NCBI RefSeq assembly: GCF_024228315.1 | Contig: NZ_CP100454.1 | Span: forward strand, 2,852,001 to 2,916,000 | Length of the DNA: 64,000 bases | Reading direction: 5' to 3' | Source of the DNA: Halomarina pelagica | Lineage (GTDB): Archaea > Halobacteriota > Halobacteria > Halobacteriales > Haloarculaceae | In this document: positions 35,076 through 42,795 of the stretch, one piece after another | Layout of the letters: every line of letters begins with the position of its first letter | How positions within the stretch are numbered: the first letter of the stretch is position 1 | Program-made: the position numbers and the translations under genes | Notes under the pieces: model-generated | The model's database searches: none | Seen by the model: the letters and a program-made list of their open reading frames with translations, nothing else | Told to the model about the DNA's origin: nothing

Positions 35076-35318
35076 TCAGGTCCTCCAGTTCATGGTGATC
35101 GTCATCTCCTGGCGGCCCTTCCTGATGAGCGCGGACCGCTCCTTCACGCTCACCCCGCAGGCGACCTCGTTTCCCGGCTGGAGCGTGACGCGCTTGTTCC
35201 CGACCTGGATGGTCGCCTCCTCGCCCTCGCCGCGGGCGAACTCGTCGGCGATGCCGTGAAGGTACGACGCGAGTTCCTCCCGCGTCATCTCCTCTTCGAA
35301 CGATGTGGTGTCGGTCAT
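35076..35318 (-). CDS. Amphi-Trp domain protein
   Basis: This 80-residue protein starts at the ATG at 35318 (MTDTTSFEEEMTREELASYLHGIADEFARG). An amphipathic helix is followed by four beta strands (ATIQVGNKRVTLQP, NEVACGVSVKERSA) and it ends with EMTITMNWRT. The tryptophan-containing last strand matches the amphi-Trp domain, a small domain common in haloarchaea with unknown function. Upstream residues in the frame are unlikely to be translated. It is followed directly by the four-helix membrane protein gene. Confidence 0.8.
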   Translation of the reverse strand: MTDTTSFEEEMTREELASYLHGIADEFARGEGEEATIQVGNKRVTLQPGNEVACGVSVKERSALIRKGRQEMTITMNWRT

Positions 35319-35705
35319 GATCCCGAACACAAAGTACGCGACGGCGAGTTATGAAAGTATTGCGCGCAGGTACAAGACGTCTATCTTTACTCTGAGAATA
35401 TATCAGATTATTTTATTTCTTCTAGTTTTGTCGGACGAGCGGTCGAATTTGAGGGTGAGACTGACGTCGAGGAGGTCGGACGGTGATCGCGACCTCCGTC
35501 CCCGGGCGCTCTCGTCGGTACGCGCGCGCCGGTCCCGTCGAAAACGACGGGGGACCGAGTCGCCTTCCCGCCCGCACAGGTCCGGCCGAGTTCTGACTCG
35601 CCGGTGTCGTTTTCCCTGCCGGAGGAGTAGATCGACCGAGATCGCGCCGACGTGGTCGCCCACTGCTCCCGGCGACCGGCGCGCTCGACGGTCCGTGATG
35701 ATCCC
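35319..35705. other. Intergenic region with AT-rich promoter segment
   Basis: This 387-base gap separates two divergent genes. Bases 35349-35425 are strikingly AT-rich (ATATATCAGATTATTTTATT) against the GC-rich background and probably hold promoters, mainly for the leftward amphi-Trp gene. The remainder, 35430-35700, is GC-rich, and I see no credible gene in either strand. Confidence 0.5.
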
Positions 35706-36782
35706 ATGAAGATAGGACTCGAAGTCGAATACTGGCTCGTAGACGAAGACGGCGAACTGGTGGCCGTCCCGCCCGAACTTCCGGAGGCGCACGACTTCCT
35801 CGAGGAGGAGTTCATCCCGCCGTTACTCGAGGTGCTCACGCCGCCGGCGTCCTCGCTGGACGAACTCCGGACGGCGCTCGTCGACAGGGTCGAAACGACG
35901 CTCGGGCTCGTCGGCGAGTACGGTTACCGGCTCGTCCCGCTCGGTTCCCCGCTGGCCCGCGAGTCGCTCACCATCACCAGCGAGCGGGGGAAGGTCCTCC
36001 AGCGGATCTACGGCGAGGAACTCGAGTACGCGAAGCACTGCGCCGGGACGCACGTCCACTTCGACAAGGGCGAGGTCGTCCGACAGTTGAACCTGCTGAC
36101 CGCCCTCGACCCCGCGCTCGCGCTCGTCAACTCCTCGCCGTACTACAGCAGCAGTCAGGTCGCCAGTTCGTCGCGGGCGGCGGTCTACCGCTACGAGGCC
36201 CACCGGGAGTTCGCCCGCTATCGCGACCTCTGGGACTACGTCTCCGACATCGAGGAGTGGAACGCGCGCGTCGAGGAACACCACCGCGACCTCCGGCGGA
36301 TCGCCGAGGAGGTCGGCGTCGACCGCGAGCAGTTCGAGCGGTACTTCCCGCCCGAGAGTTCGGTGTTCACGCCGGTCCGGTTGCGCGAGCAGTCGCCGAC
36401 GGTCGAGTGGCGCGCGCCGGACACCGCCCTCCCCAGTCAGACGCTCCGGCTCGTCGAGGACGTCGAGCGACTCCTCGCGCAGACGGAGTACAAGGAGGTC
36501 GTCGTCGGCGAGACCGGGACGTGGACCGACCGGATCGGCCTTCCGCCGTTCGCCGAACTGCAGGAGTTGAGCCGGGAGGCGATCAGCGACGGGCTTCGCT
36601 CCCTCCGCGTTCAGGACTACCTCACGACGATGGGCTTCGACGTCACGCGCTACGATCCGATCGCGGACCGGATCGAGCGGAACTGGACGATCCCCCGCGA
36701 GAAGGCCCTCGAGATCAGGCTGGAGTTCGCCGACGAACTCGAAGCCGACGTCGAAGCCCTCTCCCGGGCGTCCAGTGCGTAG
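35706..36782 (+). CDS. gshA: Glutamate-cysteine ligase family protein (GCS2-type)
   Basis: This 358-residue ligase-fold protein begins MKIGLEVEYWLVDEDGELV. The GxExE pattern binds metal and substrate in the GCS2 family. AGTHVHFDKGEVVRQLNLLTALDP supplies the next conserved block, and VEWRAPDTALPSQTLRLVED a third. Haloarchaea use gamma-glutamylcysteine as their main low-molecular-weight thiol, so synthesis of that compound is the likely reaction. Other members of this superfamily have different substrates, hence moderate certainty. The ATG at 35706 is selected because it places the metal-binding motif at the N terminus as usual. Confidence 0.75.
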   Translation: MKIGLEVEYWLVDEDGELVAVPPELPEAHDFLEEEFIPPLLEVLTPPASSLDELRTALVDRVETTLGLVGEYGYRLVPLGSPLARESLTITSERGKVLQRIYGEELEYAKHCAGTHVHFDKGEVVRQLNLLTALDPALALVNSSPYYSSSQVASSSRAAVYRYEAHREFARYRDLWDYVSDIEEWNARVEEHHRDLRRIAEEVGVDREQFERYFPPESSVFTPVRLREQSPTVEWRAPDTALPSQTLRLVEDVERLLAQTEYKEVVVGETGTWTDRIGLPPFAELQELSREAISDGLRSLRVQDYLTTMGFDVTRYDPIADRIERNWTIPREKALEIRLEFADELEADVEALSRASSA

Positions 36783-36934
36783 ACGGACGCCGAGGCGTCA
36801 CTCCGTCGAGCGTCTCGGGACACCGTCGGGTGATCGCGTTCTCCTCCCGGACGGTCGTCGCGGGGTCACGGGTTCGCGGGGCACGGTGCTCGATCGCCCG
36901 CAAAAAGGACACAGGTGGGGATGTCACGGTTCAG

Positions 36935-37030
36935 GTGGTAGATGAACCGTACGAATCCGCGTCGGCTGATGCCCCCTTTGTGCACCTCACCGAGAACGGA
37001 TTCGTCACTAGCGACTTCATCCTCGCATAA
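36935..37030 (+). CDS. Possible very small protein or gene remnant
   Basis: From the GTG at 36935 the frame encodes 31 residues, VVDEPYESASADAPFVHLTE followed by NGFVTSDFILA. The acidic, well-formed sequence looks like a genuine haloarchaeal protein end and differs from the junk in the other frames. An in-frame GTG at 36830 would lengthen it with Arg-rich residues that look less genuine. It begins within an 8-bp inverted repeat ACGGTTCA/TGAACCGT (36926-36950). No family recognised. Confidence 0.35.
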   Translation: MVDEPYESASADAPFVHLTENGFVTSDFILA

Positions 37031-37227
37031 AACGTTAATTGAGCGAGACGTGATCGTCTCCCGTCGGATATTTTCGCGGGTGCGATCACGTTCGCCGACC
37101 GCCGGGAGCGCGACGGCACGGCCAGCGCCCCCGCGGGTTCCGCTCGCGGTCGCGCCGCCTCTCGCCCTCGGCGGCGGACCGTCCTCCGTCACGCGATGGA
37201 TCCTCGCCGTGACCGGCGAGGGTGACG

Positions 37228-37380
37228 CTACCTCTCGCTCTTCCGGGACTCCCCACCGACGACGGCCTCGTCGTGCACCTGCAGGTGGTGGCTCTTCATC
37301 CCGCGCGCCGTGAGGAAGCACTTCCCGCAGGCGGGACACTCGATCGCGGATCGTTCGTCGGTGGATTCGTTGGACGACAT
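37228..37380 (-). CDS. C2H2-type small zinc finger protein
   Basis: This 50-residue protein is read on the minus strand from the ATG at 37380 to a TAG at 37228-37230. It begins MSSNESTDERSAIECPACGK, continues CFLTARGMKSHHLQVHDE, and ends ESRKSER. Cys-x2-Cys in ECPACG and His-x4-His in HHLQVH give one C2H2 zinc finger, with a Phe and a Met at the hydrophobic core positions. Haloarchaea encode many such one-finger proteins, a few known to act in regulation or motility. Promoter-like AT-rich DNA lies at 37461-37476 upstream. Confidence 0.75.
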   Translation of the reverse strand: MSSNESTDERSAIECPACGKCFLTARGMKSHHLQVHDEAVVGGESRKSER

Positions 37381-37631
37381 GCGGTGACTCCACGAAGCGC
37401 GGGTGTCGATCCCGCCCCACAGGCGACGGGCACGGCGCTCCGTGGCGCGACGCTACGCCCTATATTAATATAATGGTTCGTGTGAGATTCGCCGGCCGAC
37501 CCGTTCGGCAACAGCGCGGGTTCGCCGTCGCCCCGGACGACGATGCTCCGGTCGACCGTCCGTATCTGACACGATAGATAAAAGACTGCCACGCCTGAGA
37601 AAGCTATTTATTACAGTGGTATTTACTCGCT

Positions 37632-37660
37632 CTCGAGTCGTGACCCGGTTTCGACTCGAG
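37632..37660 (+). promoter_or_regulatory. Perfect inverted repeat before the 37-residue zinc-finger gene
   Basis: Arms CTCGAGTCG (37632-37640) and CGACTCGAG (37652-37660) are exact reverse complements with an 11-nt spacer. A TATA-like CTATTTATTA lies about 30 bases upstream (37602-37613), so the repeat would fall near the transcript start, in an operator or leader-hairpin position. It ends 11 bases before the ATG at 37672. Confidence 0.5.
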
Positions 37661-37671
37661 TGAGAGTACCT

Positions 37672-37785
37672 ATGAGCGAGGACGAATCGGAGATTCCCCT
37701 AGCGGAGTGCCCGAACTGCGGTGGAACCGTGCTCGAAGTCTACATCGAGGACGGAGCGTGTCCTCACTGCGCGGAGGACGAGTGA
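37672..37785 (+). CDS. Small CPxCG-related zinc finger protein
   Basis: This 37-residue protein begins MSEDESEIPLAECPNCGGTV, continues LEVYIEDGACPHC, and ends AEDE. Two Cys-x2-Cys knuckles (CPNCG and CPHC) 16 residues apart form a zinc ribbon. Proteins of this size and pattern are a known haloarchaeal micro-protein class, some of which affect biofilm formation or swarming in Haloferax. A TATA-like element and the inverted repeat at 37632-37660 precede it. No partner gene is adjacent. Confidence 0.75.
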   Translation: MSEDESEIPLAECPNCGGTVLEVYIEDGACPHCAEDE

Positions 37786-38712
37786 GACGTTCGATTTCCG
37801 GGTGTCGCCGCTGACCCCTCGAACGAAACGACGCTCGTTCTCATCCCCGATCGCACGCGGTCGTCCTACGCCCAGCGCGTGCGTTCGTTCGACGGTGGCG
37901 GTGCCGAGGCGAGACGCTCCAGTCGCCGGTTCGTCGGCGGTACGCGCCCCGGCAGTGAAGAGGAGACGCACCGTCCGTGGGCAGGACGGCGAGTGAGTGT
38001 GCGCCGACGAGGATTCCCCACCCGTGACCGGACGTACTCGTCGTCCGTGCCCTCCGGACGGATGCGCCTGTTTCAGGCGACACGCGTCGGTTATAAATAG
38101 ATTGTTCCGACGATACGTGAACTTCGCTCGGGGTAAGGAGTACGTTCCTCCTCACACGGCGGTCGGCGGTCCCCGACGCTCCTCGGGAGTGGACCTCCCC
38201 GGGACGAAGGGGGCGGCGAAGCGCGGCGTCGTCACTCCTCGAACGACCCGCGCTCGGGCTCGGGTACGGGGCCGTCGTCTGGGCCGTCGCGATGTCGCTG
38301 TGGCTCGACGCGCTCGGCGCGGCGGCCGCGCTCCCGTTCCCGTGGTTCGACCCGATGACGCTCGTGGCTCACCTGGCGTACGGTCTCGTACTCGGCGTGG
38401 TCTTTCCGGTCGTCGAGTTCGAGTGACGATCTTCCCGATCGCCGAGTCGAGTGAGAGCAGGCGTCGATCCTTCGGACGGATCGACGCGACGGCGCGACTC
38501 TCTTCCACGCCCACCTGCGTTCGCGGTTAGGCGGCGATGACCGTCGACGACGCCTCGCGTACGACGTTCGTTCCGCGGAATCGAACGAACAGTGGGAAGG
38601 ATACCGACCGCGAGAGCGTTTCGTTCGTCGATCGGAGAAGTCCGCGTTTATACCGTCCCGTACGCTCGAAAGAGCCGATTAACAATGACCTATCACCTGG
38701 TGGGGTGACACG
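37786..38712. other. Mostly non-coding stretch with a promoter-like site and a gene remnant
   Basis: Over 900 bases carry no intact gene. TTATAAATA at 38090-38098 looks like a strong TATA box reading rightward, but no good start codon follows. A membrane-protein fragment lies at 38180-38426. The last 60 bases before 38713 contain TATCACCTGGTGGGG, a short palindromic block that could be the operator of the PadR-like gene. Confidence 0.45.
38180..38426 (+). pseudogene. C-terminal remnant of a membrane protein
   Basis: In the frame ending at the TGA at 38424-38426 the sequence reads SLLERPALGLGYGAVVWAVA, then MSLWLDALGAAAALPFPWF, then MTLVAHLAYGLVLGVVFPVV. These are two membrane helices with the AHLAYG block seen in haloarchaeal membrane proteins such as the DUF6789-like group; that link is from memory. 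No start codon upstream gives a plausible N terminus, and the residues before it are Arg-rich junk, so the 5' part is lost or frameshifted. A shorter translation from the ATG at 38292 remains possible. Confidence 0.45.
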
Positions 38713-39012
38713 ATGAGCCTGTTCGACCTCACCGGGTTTCAGCGCGACCTGTTGTACGTGATTGCAAGTTACGACCGTCCGTCGGGCCAGCAACTCAAGA
38801 CCGATCTCGAAGCCGACTTCGACCGCGAGATCACCCACGGGCGGTTGTATCCCAACCTCGATACCCTCGTGAACCGGGGACACGTCGAGAAGGGGAACGT
38901 CGACCGCCGTACAAACTACTACGCGCTCTCCGAGAAGGGGCGGAAGGCGCTCGCCGACCGTCAGGAGTGGGAGGACCGCTACCTCCCCTTCGAGACCTCC
39001 GCCGGCGTCTGA
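38713..39012 (+). CDS. PadR-family winged-helix regulator
   Basis: This 99-residue DNA-binding protein begins MSLFDLTGFQRDLLYVIASYDRPSG. PadR-type features are the helix ending in QQLKTDLEADF, the recognition helix with GRLYPNLDTLVNRGHVEKG, and the wing NVDRRTNYYALSEKGRKAL. The C-terminal dimerisation helix is short, as in small halophile PadR homologues. The ATG at 38713 follows a GGTGGGGTGA ribosome-binding-like sequence. It is convergent with the universal stress protein gene. The target is unknown. Confidence 0.85.
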   Translation: MSLFDLTGFQRDLLYVIASYDRPSGQQLKTDLEADFDREITHGRLYPNLDTLVNRGHVEKGNVDRRTNYYALSEKGRKALADRQEWEDRYLPFETSAGV

Positions 39013-39057
39013 CGCCGACCCCGACGCCAACCCCGACGTCGGCGAGCGGCGAGACCG

Positions 39058-39978
39058 TCAGTCGCCGGCGAGGGGCCGCGCGGCGTGGGCGTTCCGTGCC
39101 GACAGCACCACGCTCTGGGCGTTCGCGCGGACCGACCGGTTCGTGGAGCCGTGGATCAACTGGCGCAGCGAACCCGTGGTCGGCGCGCCGATCACCGTGA
39201 GGGGATAGTACCGCGACTGCTCGACGATCGCCTCACCGGTGTCCTCCGCCTCGAGTATCCAGGTCGTCGTGGTCTCGGGTCGCCCGATGCGCTCGTACGC
39301 CGCGTCGACGTACTCCTCCGCGGCGCTCCGCCGGCGATCCGACGCGTCCTCCCCGACGACGTGGAGGACGTCGACCCACGCGTCGCAGTCTTCGGCGATC
39401 TGCCCGGCGACGTCCGTCGCCAGGCCGGAGTGGGGGCCACCGGCGATCGGAAGGAGGATCGACGGCACCTCGTCGTAGCCGCTCCTCCCGTTGACGACGA
39501 CGACGTCACACCCGGCGTGGGCCGCGATCTGCTCCGTGACCTTCCGGTGGAGGAGGTCTCTCGGCGAATTCCCCGGCAGGACGAGCGTGTCCACGTCGTG
39601 GGTCGCGATCGTGCGGAGGACGCCCCTGACGATCCGGCGACTATACAGGATTCCGCCGTCCACCTGTGACGTCGACGCGGCGGCCTGATCGAGCGCCCAG
39701 TCGAGGAGTTCGCGATCGTCGTCGGTCGCGACCTGCTCGCGGAACTCCATCGGGGTCTGCTCGGGGATCCTGACGGGATTCGTGAGGTAGAGCGACGCGT
39801 CGGCCGTCCGAGCGAGCGTCGCCGCGATCTCGAGTTGGTCGGTGATCGCCGGGACCTCCGGGGAGAGAAGTGGCACGAGGATGCACTCTCCGGTGAGTTC
39901 CCCGGCCATGTACGCCGTCTCGTCGACGAGGCCACCGTCGTCCCCCGACCACGTCGGCGCGAACGGTGCGAAGTCCAT
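39058..39978 (-). CDS. Universal stress protein, two UspA-like domains
   Basis: This 306-residue protein has two alpha/beta halves. The first (ECILVPLLSPEVPAITDQLEIAATLARTADASLYL...) and the second (PSILLPIAGGPHSGLATDVAGQIAEDCDAWVDVLHVVG) both begin with the Usp strand-helix pattern. The C-terminal VIGAPTTGSLRQLIHGSTNRSVRANAQSVVLSA contains the G-x2-G-x9-G-(S/T) nucleotide-binding motif in slightly altered form. The first half ends VVVNGRSGYDE and has lost that motif. Such tandem Usp proteins often accompany transporters or act in stress survival. It is convergent with the PadR gene. Confidence 0.8.
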   Translation of the reverse strand: MDFAPFAPTWSGDDGGLVDETAYMAGELTGECILVPLLSPEVPAITDQLEIAATLARTADASLYLTNPVRIPEQTPMEFREQVATDDDRELLDWALDQAAASTSQVDGGILYSRRIVRGVLRTIATHDVDTLVLPGNSPRDLLHRKVTEQIAAHAGCDVVVVNGRSGYDEVPSILLPIAGGPHSGLATDVAGQIAEDCDAWVDVLHVVGEDASDRRRSAAEEYVDAAYERIGRPETTTTWILEAEDTGEAIVEQSRYYPLTVIGAPTTGSLRQLIHGSTNRSVRANAQSVVLSARNAHAARPLAGD

Positions 39979-40178
39979 ACGCTCCGTTTGACGTCACGGT
40001 CACAAAAACCCGTACGGTACTTGCTAACAGATAGGGACGTCTCCGGTACGGCGGCCGGGCGCGATACCGTCACCGACGTCTGCTCGTACCGGGTGGATTC
40101 GAATCGGGATCGACGCTTCGTCGCTCCCGGATTCGGATCGACTGCTCGCGCTCCTCGCCACAGTTCGCGGACAGAAAG

Positions 40179-40251
40179 AGCCGGTGGGGGGATTTGAACC
40201 CTCGACCTAATCCTTACGAAGGATTCGCTCTGCCAGCTGAGCTACACCGGC
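40179..40251 (-). tRNA. tRNA-Thr (anticodon CGT)
   Basis: The minus strand folds as a 73-nt cloverleaf. The acceptor arms are GCCGGTG/CACCGGC with discriminator T. The D stem is GCTC/GAGC, and the anticodon stem AATCC/GGATT encloses loop TTCGTAA, giving anticodon CGT. The variable loop is AGGTC. The T arm is GAGGG-TTCAAAT-CCCCC. The T stem contains one A-C mismatch (positions 50:64). No intron is present, and CCA is not encoded. Confidence 0.95.
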
Positions 40252-40448
40252 GCGGTCTTCGACGCCTCGCGGCGCAACTGATACTGGTGCGAAGAGCAGT
40301 ATAAGGGTTGCGGAGTGCCGCCGCCGTGTCGCGGTATGCCGGGGCGACCGGCCGCCCGATCGGACCCGAGCGGTCCCTGGGACGGTCGTCTCCTACCACG
40401 AGCGACGAGGTCGCTCGTGGGATGGGCGGGACCGGACCTACCCGCCGG

Positions 40449-40538
40449 TCACAGCACCAGCGCGAGCGCGACCCCGAGAGCGATGACGACGAAGACGACG
40501 ACGGCGACGAACAGGAAGAAGCGATCCGCCGAACTCAC
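40449..40538 (-). CDS. Possible 29-residue single-helix membrane peptide
   Basis: From the GTG at 40538 the minus strand encodes SSADRFFLFVAVVVFVVI then ALGVALALVL and a TGA stop. A short polar N terminus (SSADR) precedes one continuous hydrophobic helix. Such micro-proteins occur in haloarchaea, and the sequence reads as a clean membrane anchor. There is no independent support, and the size is below what statistics can settle. Confidence 0.4.
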   Translation of the reverse strand: MSSADRFFLFVAVVVFVVIALGVALALVL

Positions 40539-40571
40539 GTCCCTCCCCTCCTCATGCTGGGCTCGACACGA

Positions 40572-40838
40572 TCAGTTGCTGTGGACGCTGGCCTGGCGTT
40601 CGTCGGCAGGCTCCCCCTCGACGCGATCGAGCGCGCGCTCCGCCGCCGCGGTGAGACGTTCCGCCAGCGTCCTGACCGCGACCTCGTGATCGCCCTTCGA
40701 CCGGTACACCGCCGCGGGCGCGACGCCGAGCGACTCGTACTCCTCGAGTGCGTCCTCCGGTAGGTCCCCCCGTACTCGCATGTACCGTGCGATTCGGTCG
40801 AGCAGGGCGTGATAGTGGACCAATTCACGCTTTCTCAT
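40572..40838 (-). CDS. UPF0058-family small helical protein
   Basis: This 88-residue protein starts at the ATG at 40838 (MRKRELVHYHALLDRIARYMRVRGDLPEDALEEYESLGVAPAAVY). The N-terminal K-R-E-L-x-H-x-H-x-L-L pattern and mostly helical composition match the archaeal UPF0058 family. The two histidines may bind metal. Residues upstream of this ATG in the open frame are not conserved-looking. The C terminus is acidic and probably disordered. Function is unknown in the whole family. Confidence 0.75.
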   Translation of the reverse strand: MRKRELVHYHALLDRIARYMRVRGDLPEDALEEYESLGVAPAAVYRSKGDHEVAVRTLAERLTAAAERALDRVEGEPADERQASVHSN

Positions 40839-40926
40839 CGTACTCGTCTTACGGTTTAGGAACACCTAAACCCTTCGCGGGATACCGGAACGGACCGGAA
40901 CGGACCGGAACGAAGCGGACGGGCGC

Positions 40927-41658
40927 TCAGCAGAGATCGAGCGTCGCGTAGACGTACCCCTCGTCCGTGACGGACACGCCTGTGCCGACCCGCTCGGCGT
41001 ACCGGTAGGTGAGTTTCGTCCGGGCGTCGGGATCATCGGTCCAGCCGGTCACGATCGCCCGGGCGATGGCGCGCTCTCCCGGAACGTCTCCCGCGCTGAG
41101 TTCGACGCGGGAGACGACTTCGAGTTCCCGTCCTTCGCGAACGCCCGAGCGCGTGTCGTCGGGGACCCGACACTGGTCGTAGAGGTCGAACGTCTCGTAT
41201 CGTTCCAGCGTGGTGTAGCCGCCGGCGGCGTGCGCGGGGTAGCCCTGTGCGACCATGTTGTCGCTGTGGAACCGGGCCATCGCGTCGAGGTCGTCGGTGC
41301 GCGCGAGCGCCGGGAGGTCGCCGCTCGCCTTCGCCCGCACGTCGGCGTTCACGATCGCGACGATCTCGCGCTCGACCCGCGCCGCGTCCACCTCCTCGGC
41401 GGGGAACGCCCGTTCGTCGGTCCCGTCGGCCGCGTCGTCGGTCCCGTTCTCGCCTCCCGTCGCGTTCGTCCCGTTCGTCCCGGTCGGTTCGCGAGGGGTG
41501 TCCGTTCCGCTCTCGTTCGTGTCACCACCGTCGCCCGAGGAAGACGGCGCGTCCGTCGCCGTCGGCCCGTCGTACAACTGCGCACCGAGGAAGCCGCCCA
41601 CGGCCATCGACGCGAGTACGACGCCGCCGATGACGACGAGCAAGACCTTGTTCACCAT
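40927..41658 (-). CDS. Membrane-anchored CAP-superfamily (SCP-like) extracellular protein
   Basis: The 243-residue product starts at the ATG at 41658 (MVNKVLLVVIGGVVLASMAVGGFLGAQLY), an N-terminal signal anchor. A Ser/Thr/Gly/Asp-rich linker with several N-glycosylation sequons (GTNGTNATGGENGT) follows. The C-terminal CAP domain contains VEREIVAIVNADVRAKA and LDAMARFHSDNMVAQGYPAHA, the typical CAP helix with His, and ends YVYATLDLC. CAP domains in prokaryotes are secreted, often of unknown activity. An alternative start nine codons upstream is possible. It is on the minus strand with no clear operon partner. Confidence 0.8.
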   Translation of the reverse strand: MVNKVLLVVIGGVVLASMAVGGFLGAQLYDGPTATDAPSSSGDGGDTNESGTDTPREPTGTNGTNATGGENGTDDAADGTDERAFPAEEVDAARVEREIVAIVNADVRAKASGDLPALARTDDLDAMARFHSDNMVAQGYPAHAAGGYTTLERYETFDLYDQCRVPDDTRSGVREGRELEVVSRVELSAGDVPGERAIARAIVTGWTDDPDARTKLTYRYAERVGTGVSVTDEGYVYATLDLC

Positions 41659-41967
41659 CACGCTCACTGGGACGCCGAGAAACATCTAATTTTTGGATAC
41701 TGTAATTAGATAATGTATGTGGTGGTGTCGTGTATTTCTCCTCTCGCCGGCCGAGGAGCCGTCCCGACCGTCCCGTCTCCCGTTCGCCCGTATTCCGCCC
41801 GCTCCGCGCCCGTTCGTCCCACCCCCGTCCGTTCCACCGGGCTCGCCCGCCCCATCCCGAACCGCCGTCTCGTACGCTCTACACGCCTCGCGTCCGATCC
41901 GCGCCCCGATCGCGACTGACGCACGCGTCCGACCGACCCACGCGTCCGACTCATGCGTCCGACCGAC

Positions 41968-42795
41968 TCACGCGTCCCGTTCGTCGCGAGCGCGGGGGCC
42001 GTCGACTCCCTCGCGGTCGGCGTGGTGTCCCCCCAGCGCCGTCACCGACGGCGTTCCGGTGACGGGGTTCGTGCGTACGGCGGACGCCGTGTCGAACGCC
42101 CGCCGGACGACCTCCTCGGTGAGGACCTCGGCCGGGGGTCCCGCGGCCAGCGCCCTCCCCCCGGCGAGGACGACGAGGGCGTCGCAGTACCGCGCCGCGA
42201 GGTCGAGGTCGTGGATGGCGGCCAGGGCGGTCCGCCCGTCGTCGACCAGCCCCGAGACGAGTTCGAGCGTCCCCACCTGGTGGTTGATGTCGAGGCTCGC
42301 CGTCGGCTCGTCGAGGAGGAGCGCCGGCGTCGCCTGTGCGAGCGCGCGCGCGAGGAGGACGCGCTGGCGCTCCCCGCCGCTGACCGACCCGACGGGCCGG
42401 TCCGCGAGGTGACCGACGCAGGTACGCTCCAGCGCCCGTTCGACCGCGTCGGCGTCGCCCGGGTCGGCGCGCTCGAACCGTCCCCTGTGTGGGGTTCGGC
42501 CCATGGCGACGACGTCGCGCACGGAGAAGTCGAAGCCGAGCGTGGTGTCCTGCGGGACCGTCGCGAGGAGGCGGGCGCGCTCGCGGGCGGACAGCGACGC
42601 GACCGGGCGACCGTCGACGGTCACCCTGCCGCCGTCCGGGGCGATCACGCCGTTGATGCACCGCAGGAGCGTGGTCTTGCCGGCCCCGTTGGGTCCGACG
42701 ATCGCCGCGAAGCTCCCCGTCGGAACGTCGAAGGAGACGCCGTCGAGCACACGCGTCCCGCCGAGGGTCACCCGGAGGTCGTCGACGGCGATCAC
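41968..42795 (-). CDS. btuD: ABC transporter ATPase, corrinoid/heme/iron-siderophore type
   Basis: This 275-residue ATPase powers uptake by the adjacent BtuC-like permease. The Walker A GPNGAGKTT lies at residues 34-42 and the Q-loop region in LLATVPQDTTLGFDFSVRDVV. The signature VSGGERQRV, Walker B LLLDEPTASLD and switch histidine in LAAIHDLDLAARY are all present. The C-terminal extension (VRTNPVTGTPSVTALGG...) is typical of halophile BtuD/HmuV proteins. Its start overlaps the end of btuC by four bases. The short tandem repeats around 41925-41990 run up to its stop codon. Confidence 0.9.
   Translation of the reverse strand: MIAVDDLRVTLGGTRVLDGVSFDVPTGSFAAIVGPNGAGKTTLLRCINGVIAPDGGRVTVDGRPVASLSARERARLLATVPQDTTLGFDFSVRDVVAMGRTPHRGRFERADPGDADAVERALERTCVGHLADRPVGSVSGGERQRVLLARALAQATPALLLDEPTASLDINHQVGTLELVSGLVDDGRTALAAIHDLDLAARYCDALVVLAGGRALAAGPPAEVLTEEVVRRAFDTASAVRTNPVTGTPSVTALGGHHADREGVDGPRARDERDA

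Noticed and set aside
38527-39030. A 167-codon frame antisense to the PadR-like gene
   Set aside because: The PadR-like frame has a clear winged-helix sequence and normal composition; the antisense frame does not.
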